Origin: Rhizobiaceae bacterium
GTDB taxonomy: Bacteria > Pseudomonadota > Alphaproteobacteria > Rhizobiales > Rhizobiaceae
DNA length: 5,628 bases
Assembly (NCBI GenBank): GCA_016764155.1
Contig: JAESSK010000211.1
Span: forward strand, 1-5,628
Reading direction: 5' to 3'
A model generated the notes under the pieces. The model searched no databases, was not told the origin of the DNA, and worked only from the letters and a program-made list of their open reading frames with translations. Shown here piece by piece: positions 1-3,938 of this stretch; the first letter of the stretch is position 1, and each line of letters begins with the position of its first letter. A program made the position numbers and the translations under genes.

Positions 1-44
1 TTGTTTGTTAAGCATATAAAAATCTGGCTTTGCCTGAACTATAT

Positions 45-1619
45 ATGAATTTGTTGCTGTTTTTTTTGGCGCGAATTCGTTTGAGGATATCGGTTCTGAC
101 ATTCAAGACTGATCAGTTTGGTATTTCCCGAAACAAAAGGTTTCGGGGTTCCTTCGCTCACCAATCAAATGGGTGGGCGAGGCGCATTGGTGCGCTGTTT
201 ATTCTATTGGCTGCCAGTAGCGGGCTGACGGCTTGTGTCTATGATGGTTCTGATTCTTCCAGCCTTAGAAGTTCATGGGTGAGGCCTGACGATCCTCAGG
301 AAAAACTCGGGGCGAAAGAGCATCCTTTGGTGCTGGCGAAATATGGTGGCGAATATTCCGATAAAAACGCCGAAACATTGCTCGCATTGATTGTTGGCAG
401 ACTGGTTTCTGTCTCACAGGATCCGTCACGGATTTATAAAATTACGGTTCTTAATTCACCCAAGATCAACGCTTTTGCGCTACCGGGTGGCTATCTTTAT
501 GTAACGCGCGGATTGTTGGCTTTGGCCAATGACAGTTCCGAGCTTGCAGCTGTGATTGCTCATGAGATGGCTCATGTGTTTTCCAATCATGCGATTTTGC
601 GCCGGGAAAAAATTTCACATTCTGCCCTTGGCAAGGATGTGGTGGAAGGTGCGCTTGGGGGCAGTCGGGCTGGTAAAATTGCGCTCGCTGCCAATAAAAT
701 TCGGCTTTCGGAATTTTCCAAGGACCAGGAATTGCAGGCGGATGCGATCAGTATCCGAATGATTGGTCGCGCTGGGTTTGACCCATTTTCTGCCGGGCGT
801 TTCTTGGAAACTATGAATAAGTTCCGCCAATTGAAATCTAAAAAGGCCGGAAAATCAGGCATCGGAACTTTCCTTTCGAGCCATCCCACCACACCGGCAC
901 GGGTGTTGCTGGCAAAACGCCATGCGCGTTTCTTTGGCGCTCCAGGCGTTGGGGAACGTTCTCGCGAACGCTACCTTGAAGGAATTTCCGGACTTTTATA
1001 CGGCGATACGGCCGATGAAGGATTTGTGCGCGGACAGGTTTTCACCCATGCGGGGCTGGGTATCAGCTTTAGAGCGCCCAAGGGGTTCACCATTCATAAT
1101 CAACCCCATGCGGTGACACTTACCGGACCGTCGGATGTTGCCACCAGATTTGATGCGGCGGTGCTTTCACCCACCAAAAGCCTGACCAAATATTTAAAAA
1201 GCGGCTGGATAAACGGGTTGATTAACGAGACCATACGCGAGGAAACCCTCAATGGTCTGCCTTCAGCTACCGCATTGGCGGCGGCAGATGGATGGCGTTT
1301 TCGGGTTCTGGTGATCAGAAATGGTGGCCAGCTATATCGGTTTATAACCGCAGCGCCCCAATCCAATCTTCAAATTCAGGCGATTTCAAAGCAGGTTACC
1401 GGCAGTCTTCGTGTTCTGAGCGAAAAAGAAATTGCGGCCCTTTCTCCATTGCGGATCAAGATTGTTACTGCTGGTAATCGGGATACTCTGGGATCGTTGA
1501 CCAGGCGTATGCGCGGCGTTGGGAACAGGGTAAAACTCTTTAAAATATTGAATTCGCTTGGCCCCGGTGCGAGGGTCCGGTCCGGACAACAATATAAAAT
1601 TATTACTGACCGAAGCTAA
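45..1619 (+). CDS. M48 family zinc metallopeptidase, probable lipoprotein, LysM-like C-terminus
   Basis: Predicted envelope metalloprotease of the M48 (BepA/YfgC-like, 'putative Zn-dependent protease') group, likely acting on periplasmic or outer-membrane proteins. Counting from the ATG at 45 (524 residues), a hydrophobic stretch ends in a lipobox LTAC with Cys64. The family motif NAFALPGGYLYVTRG lies at about 142-156. The zinc site is HEMAH at 173-177 with the third ligand Glu229 in ELQAD, and a SHP motif lies at 279-281. The last ~55 residues (LRIKIVTAGNRDTL onward) resemble the LysM-like module found in alphaproteobacterial members. The start is uncertain. ATG 45 and TTG 30 both lack a ribosome site and give a ~45-residue n-region before the real signal peptide. 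No ATG, GTG or TTG lies in frame between the TTG at 81 and the signal-peptide core. A TATAAA at 15-20 could be a -10 element, but its -35 would lie outside the window. The DUF4345 gene follows after 27 bases, suggesting one transcript. The family call is secure; substrate and start are not. Confidence 0.9.
   Translation: MNLLLFFLARIRLRISVLTFKTDQFGISRNKRFRGSFAHQSNGWARRIGALFILLAASSGLTACVYDGSDSSSLRSSWVRPDDPQEKLGAKEHPLVLAKYGGEYSDKNAETLLALIVGRLVSVSQDPSRIYKITVLNSPKINAFALPGGYLYVTRGLLALANDSSELAAVIAHEMAHVFSNHAILRREKISHSALGKDVVEGALGGSRAGKIALAANKIRLSEFSKDQELQADAISIRMIGRAGFDPFSAGRFLETMNKFRQLKSKKAGKSGIGTFLSSHPTTPARVLLAKRHARFFGAPGVGERSRERYLEGISGLLYGDTADEGFVRGQVFTHAGLGISFRAPKGFTIHNQPHAVTLTGPSDVATRFDAAVLSPTKSLTKYLKSGWINGLINETIREETLNGLPSATALAAADGWRFRVLVIRNGGQLYRFITAAPQSNLQIQAISKQVTGSLRVLSEKEIAALSPLRIKIVTAGNRDTLGSLTRRMRGVGNRVKLFKILNSLGPGARVRSGQQYKIITDRS
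127..147. repeat. Perfect 8-bp hairpin inside the predicted 5' end of the peptidase gene
   Basis: CCCGAAAC (127-134) and GTTTCGGG (140-147) are exact reverse complements around the five-base loop AAAAG, and T126/G148 could add a wobble pair. In RNA this would be a stable stem. It lies in the stretch between the annotated ATG and the signal-peptide core, so it could be a leader structure rather than coding sequence. No T-run follows on either strand, so it is not a standard intrinsic terminator. Confidence 0.55.
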
Positions 1620-1632
1620 AATCGGTCTGGGC

Positions 1633-1637
1633 GAGGA
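1633..1637 (+). promoter_or_regulatory. Ribosome binding site GAGGA for the DUF4345 gene
   Basis: GAGGA sits nine bases before the TTG at 1647. No ATG lies in frame near the start, so this purine box is what supports TTG as the initiation codon. Confidence 0.6.
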
Positions 1638-1646
1638 ATATCCAAA

Positions 1647-2060
1647 TTGAAAAATAATGCTGTTTTGAGGACCATTCTCGTATTGGTCGGGGCCGTCATT
1701 ATGTTGATGGGGGTGAATGTTGGTGCAGGCGGAATGCGAACGCTGGGCTGGCAGATGTCGCCTGATTTTATCGCGATCAAGGATGCGATCGCCTTTGGGA
1801 TTCAGGATAATCATATCCGCTTTATTGGCGGTGTCTGGTTTGGGGTAGGCGCTGCATTTTTCATCGGTGGCATCATGTTGGTGCGGATGCGTCCGACATT
1901 GGTTGTTCTTTGCTCTATTATCGCCGTTGCGGGTCTTTTCAGACTGAGTGCGATGGATATGGATATATTGCTTAGCGCCGATATCGCTCCATCACTGGGG
2001 CTTGAATTGATCGCTTTTCCGCTGCTTGCCTATTGGCTGGCTAAGTCTGGGCAAAAATAA
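1647..2060 (+). CDS. DUF4345-type small integral membrane protein
   Basis: A 137-residue inner-membrane protein of unknown function. Four hydrophobic segments can be seen at about residues 8-28, 59-79, 84-101 and 113-132. The layout matches the DUF4345 family: a first helix, a loop, an N-H-x-R-F-x-G-G motif (NHIRFIGG, residues 55-62) opening the second helix, a third helix ending in GLFRLSAMD, and a last helix near the C-terminus. Length is typical of the family. The start is a TTG supported by GAGGA upstream. It lies 27 bases after the metallopeptidase stop with no terminator between, so the two are probably co-transcribed. No catalytic residues are recognisable and no biochemical role can be assigned. 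The gene converges on carD, and its stop codon lies inside the U-tract of the carD terminator. The family assignment is from pattern memory and moderately sure. Confidence 0.8.
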   Translation: MKNNAVLRTILVLVGAVIMLMGVNVGAGGMRTLGWQMSPDFIAIKDAIAFGIQDNHIRFIGGVWFGVGAAFFIGGIMLVRMRPTLVVLCSIIAVAGLFRLSAMDMDILLSADIAPSLGLELIAFPLLAYWLAKSGQK

Positions 2061-2083
2061 AGCCCGGAGACGAACTCCGAGCT
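2052..2083 (-). terminator. Intrinsic terminator of carD
   Basis: Read on the minus strand, AGCTCGGAG (2083-2075) and CTCCGGGCT (2069-2061) form a nine-pair stem with one G-U wobble around the loop TTCGT, followed directly by TTATTTTT. On the plus strand the same wobble becomes a C-A mismatch and no T-run follows, so the signal is oriented for carD, whose stop lies 47 bases upstream. The U-tract covers the stop codon of the convergent DUF4345 gene. It may stop plus-strand transcripts weakly as well. Confidence 0.85.
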
Positions 2084-2098
2084 TCAATAGTTTCAGTA

Positions 2099-2132
2099 AA
2101 ATTTAGTACCACCATATTAGGGGACTAAATTT
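2099..2132. repeat. AT-rich inverted repeat overlapping the carD stop codon
   Basis: AAATTTAGT (2099-2107) and ACTAAATTT (2124-2132) are perfect reverse complements separated by 16 bases. After one mismatch, two further C-G pairs are possible inside. The right arm includes two bases of the carD TAA stop. In the carD transcript it would form a stem just before the terminator hairpin. Its role is unknown: a 3'-end structure or a protein-binding dyad are both possible. Confidence 0.5.
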
Positions 2133-2748
2133 AAGCGGCGGCTTCTTTGCCGTCTGTTTTTGCTGTGTCGGTGCTTGCAACGCCTGCTTCATTTGCAGCT
2201 GCTGGTGCTTCTTCTGTTTTTGGTCCACGTTTTGGTCCAAGAGCCAGATTTTTCACGATGAGAGCAACGGCTTCAGTTGAAGAAATTTTGTTAACAGCAG
2301 AAATTTCACGAGCCATACGGTCCAATGAAGCTTCATAAAGCTTACGCGCACTGTAGGATTGCTCAGGCTGGTTTTCAGAACGGAACAGATCGCGGACAAC
2401 TTCAGCAATCTGGATTAGATCGCCTGAATTGATCTTCGCTTCATATTCCTGCGCGCGGCGGCTCCACATGGTACGTTTTACGCGGGCACGGCCTTGAACG
2501 ACGCGAAGGCATTTATCAATGCGAACATCTTCGGAAAGCTTACGCATTCCAGCTGATTCGACTTTTGCCAATGGTACGCGCAGGGTCAATTTGTCCTGGG
2601 CAAAATCAATGACGAATAGTTCGAGCGAGTAGCCAGCTACTTCCTGCTCTTCGATTGCGGTAATTTGACCGACGCCATGGGCTGGATAAACGATGTATTC
2701 ACCGATTTTGAAGCCTTGACGCTGAGTTGGTTTCTTACTGCTTGCCAT
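2131..2748 (-). CDS. carD: CarD/CdnL family RNA polymerase-binding transcription regulator
   Basis: Cytoplasmic regulator that, in characterised family members, binds the RNA polymerase beta subunit and stabilises the promoter open complex, notably at rRNA and other housekeeping promoters. The 205-residue product begins with a short basic tail, then a Tudor-like RNA polymerase-interacting domain at about 13-70 (FKIGEYIVYPAHGVG), then a helical DNA-binding domain at about 75-168. That domain includes Trp95 in MWSRRAQEYEAKI, matching the tryptophan that wedges into the upstream edge of the transcription bubble. The final ~35 residues are a low-complexity Ala/Glu/Thr/Lys tail. The ATG at 2748 is chosen over the in-frame ATG at 2775 because AGGGAG lies ten bases before it, the upstream ATG has no ribosome site, and the shorter form matches the family N-terminus. 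It is separated from fdxA by 354 bases, so it probably has its own promoter. An intrinsic terminator follows the gene. Confidence 0.95.
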   Translation of the reverse strand: MASSKKPTQRQGFKIGEYIVYPAHGVGQITAIEEQEVAGYSLELFVIDFAQDKLTLRVPLAKVESAGMRKLSEDVRIDKCLRVVQGRARVKRTMWSRRAQEYEAKINSGDLIQIAEVVRDLFRSENQPEQSYSARKLYEASLDRMAREISAVNKISSTEAVALIVKNLALGPKRGPKTEEAPAAANEAGVASTDTAKTDGKEAAA

Positions 2749-2758
2749 GTTTAACGCA

Positions 2759-2764
2759 CTCCCT
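2759..2764 (-). promoter_or_regulatory. Ribosome binding site AGGGAG for carD
   Basis: Minus-strand AGGGAG ends ten bases before the ATG at 2748. It favours that start over the ATG at 2775, where no purine-rich box precedes. Confidence 0.6.
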
Positions 2765-2768
2765 GCGG

Positions 2769-2787
2769 TCCTCATAAATTTTGAGGA
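2769..2787. repeat. Six-bp dyad in the carD leader
   Basis: TCCTCA (2769-2774) and TGAGGA (2782-2787) pair perfectly around seven AT-only bases. The dyad lies just upstream of the carD ribosome site. A weak promoter-like pair, TTGGAT (2818-2813) and TAGCAA (2795-2790) with 17-base spacing on the minus strand, would put the transcription start near 2783, within the dyad. The promoter match is poor (three of six in each box). Confidence 0.3.
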
Positions 2788-3102
2788 TTTTGCTACAATG
2801 TTTAATCAATCAATCCAAACGGGCATTTAACAAAGGCGCAACACTTCAAGAAACAACGAAAATCACAGGGCCCAATTATGATTGTTGGGTCATGTGTTGT
2901 TAGCGTTTTTAAAAAAGTAGCGAGGCGCCCGTGGTGAATGTCGTTGAGGCACAATGGTCAACGACTGCCTATTGGTTGATCGTATTCCTAGTAGTTAACA
3001 TAATTTTACGCAAAAATCAACTTTATCTCGCGATGGCCAGCTTGGCCGGACGGAAATCCTAATAATTGGTTAATGCCTGCGCTCGGATGATTTCGTGTGA
3101 TG
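2776..3102. other. Long intergenic region between fdxA and carD
   Basis: No credible gene is present; only very short open frames occur. Contents seen: the carD leader dyad at its left edge, an ATTG-type tandem tetramer near 2805-2815, a GGGCCC palindrome at 2868-2873, an A/T block around 2906-2916 that can self-pair, an 8-bp dyad at 2940-2965 and a small GGCCA-GCT-TGGCC hairpin at 3035-3047. The last is close enough to fdxA to be part of its 3' untranslated region, but no U-run follows it. No strong sigma-70 promoter is evident, although carD presumably needs one here. Confidence 0.5.
2940..2965. repeat. Perfect 8-bp dyad upstream of carD
   Basis: GTCGTTGA (2940-2947) and TCAACGAC (2958-2965) are exact reverse complements with a ten-base spacer, an operator-like geometry with arm centres 18 bases (nearly two helical turns) apart. 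The minus-strand reading of the right arm contains TTGACC, a good -35 match, but no acceptable -10 follows at 16-18 bases. It lies ~190 bases upstream of the carD start. Confidence 0.4.
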
Positions 3103-3441
3103 TCAGTCGCCTGTGCCAGGTTTTTCCGAGAAATATTTCTCGAATTTACCCTCTTCACCATCAAATTTAGCAGCGTCTGCTGGCGCGTCTTTTTTGATGG
3201 TGATGTTTGGCCATTTCTCGGAGAATTCGGCGTTTACTGTCAGCCATTGTTCGATGCCAGGTTCTGTATCCGGTTTGATGGCTTCAACCGGGCATTCAGG
3301 CTCGCAAACGCCGCAATCGATGCATTCATCAGGATTAATGACAAGCATGTTATCGCCCTCGTAGAAGCAATCTACCGGGCACACTTCCACACAATCGGTG
3401 TGTTTGCACTTAATGCATTTGTCGTCGACAATATATGTCAT
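3103..3441 (-). CDS. fdxA: FdxA-type seven-iron ferredoxin ([3Fe-4S][4Fe-4S])
   Basis: A 112-residue soluble electron carrier closely resembling Azotobacter vinelandii ferredoxin I. Cysteines fall at 9, 12, 17, 21, 25, 40, 43, 46 and 50, the same pattern shifted by the initiator Met. By analogy Cys9, 17 and 50 bind the [3Fe-4S] cluster and Cys21, 40, 43 and 46 the [4Fe-4S] cluster; Cys25 matches the free cysteine of the homologue. Motifs [14 protein letters not shown] and [13 protein letters not shown] are clear. The C-terminal ~50 residues carry the acidic extension typical of this long ferredoxin type ([12 protein letters not shown]). The ATG at 3441 is chosen because AGGAA lies five bases before it and the protein then starts exactly like its relatives. 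A longer reading from TTG 3510 adds 23 unconserved residues and covers a promoter-like sequence. No reductase or obvious partner is encoded nearby, so its electron donor and acceptor are unknown. Confidence 0.96.
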   Translation of the reverse strand: MTYIVDDKCIKCKHTDCVEVCPVDCFYEGDNMLVINPDECIDCGVCEPECPVEAIKPDTEPGIEQWLTVNAEFSEKWPNITIKKDAPADAAKFDGEEGKFEKYFSEKPGTGD

Positions 3442-3446
3442 TGATG

Positions 3447-3451
3447 TTCCT
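3447..3451 (-). promoter_or_regulatory. Ribosome binding site AGGAA for fdxA
   Basis: Minus-strand AGGAA ends five bases before the ATG at 3441, fixing the ferredoxin start over the longer in-frame alternative. Confidence 0.65.
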
Positions 3452-3481
3452 GTTTGGAAGGCTTTTAAAAAATTCGATGCA

Positions 3482-3510
3482 TTCGTATCCGGTTTAAATG
3501 CAGGTGACAA
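3482..3510 (-). promoter_or_regulatory. Candidate sigma-70 promoter of fdxA
   Basis: On the minus strand TTGTCA (3510-3505, five of six to TTGACA) is followed after 17 bases by TACGAA (3487-3482, three of six to TATAAT). Transcription would start near 3475, giving a ~34-base leader before the fdxA ATG. The weak -10 keeps confidence modest. It suggests fdxA can be transcribed separately from the helicase/S4 genes upstream, from which it is separated by 98 bases with no visible terminator. Confidence 0.35.
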
Positions 3511-3539
3511 GACATAGACCTTGCCAATGTGGGAGCAAG

Positions 3540-3938
3540 TTAGAGCATATTTTCCTGTTTAAGGGCCTGTAATTGTCTTCTTTGTCTTTTGTCCGGGCGT
3601 TTGCCGGTGGAAATGGAACCTTTATCGTAGGCGGTTGCTTGTTTTTCAGCCGGTTCAACTATCGGGCTGAGGTCGTTATAGAGTAGTTGTGCCTCCGAAT
3701 AGGGACCGCGGCGGGAGCCCAGTTCCAGAATTTCGTAGATCAGGATTTTCCGCTCCTGAGCAATGGTCAGCACATGGCCCGGATTAACGGAAAAACTGGC
3801 GCTGGTGATTTTATTGCTGTCGACGCGGATTTTTCCAGTGGTGACGAGCTTTTTAGCAAGGGTGCGGGTTTTGGCAACGCGGGCAAACCATAGCCATTTA
3901 TCAATGCGTAGTTTGTTTTCGGTTGCCCCGTTGGCCAA
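3540..3938 (-). CDS. Hsp15-like RNA-binding S4 domain protein
   Basis: A 132-residue RNA-binding protein related to E. coli Hsp15 (hslR), which binds stalled 50S subunits carrying nascent peptidyl-tRNA. The S4 domain spans about residues 10-60, with the typical opening [18 protein letters not shown] and the turn [27 protein letters not shown] segment at 74-87 and a strongly basic tail (KRPDKRQRR, 113-121) are typical of alphaproteobacterial members. The start is a TTG placed directly after the TAA of the helicase gene, in the same frame. No later ATG, GTG or TTG precedes the S4 core, and no clear Shine-Dalgarno is seen, so translation probably depends on ribosomes terminating on the helicase gene. 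Co-occurrence with the helicase is, from memory, common in Alphaproteobacteria and suggests linked RNA functions. The family is sure; ribosome rescue here is inferred from the homologue. Confidence 0.92.
   Translation of the reverse strand: MANGATENKLRIDKWLWFARVAKTRTLAKKLVTTGKIRVDSNKITSASFSVNPGHVLTIAQERKILIYEILELGSRRGPYSEAQLLYNDLSPIVEPAEKQATAYDKGSISTGKRPDKRQRRQLQALKQENML

Noticed and set aside
1386..1814. 142-residue minus-strand open frame across the peptidase/DUF4345 junction
   Set aside because: It covers two plus-strand genes with recognisable families and has no ribosome site or domain.
2749..2775. Upstream ATG start for carD at 2775
   Set aside because: No ribosome site precedes it; the AGGGAG box and family alignment favour the ATG at 2748.
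2938..2979. 13-codon plus-strand open frame in the fdxA-carD gap
   Set aside because: Too short, only a weak GGTGA before the ATG, and it overlaps the dyad; nothing supports translation.
3035..3047. GGCCA-GCT-TGGCC hairpin as the fdxA terminator
   Set aside because: Only five pairs with a three-base loop, and no U-run follows directly on the minus strand.
3097..3444. 115-residue plus-strand open frame across the ferredoxin
   Set aside because: It is antisense to fdxA, whose cysteine pattern is unmistakable.
3442..3510. Upstream TTG start for fdxA at 3510
   Set aside because: The extra residues are not ferredoxin-like, and the TTG coincides with a candidate -35 box; AGGAA precedes ATG 3441.
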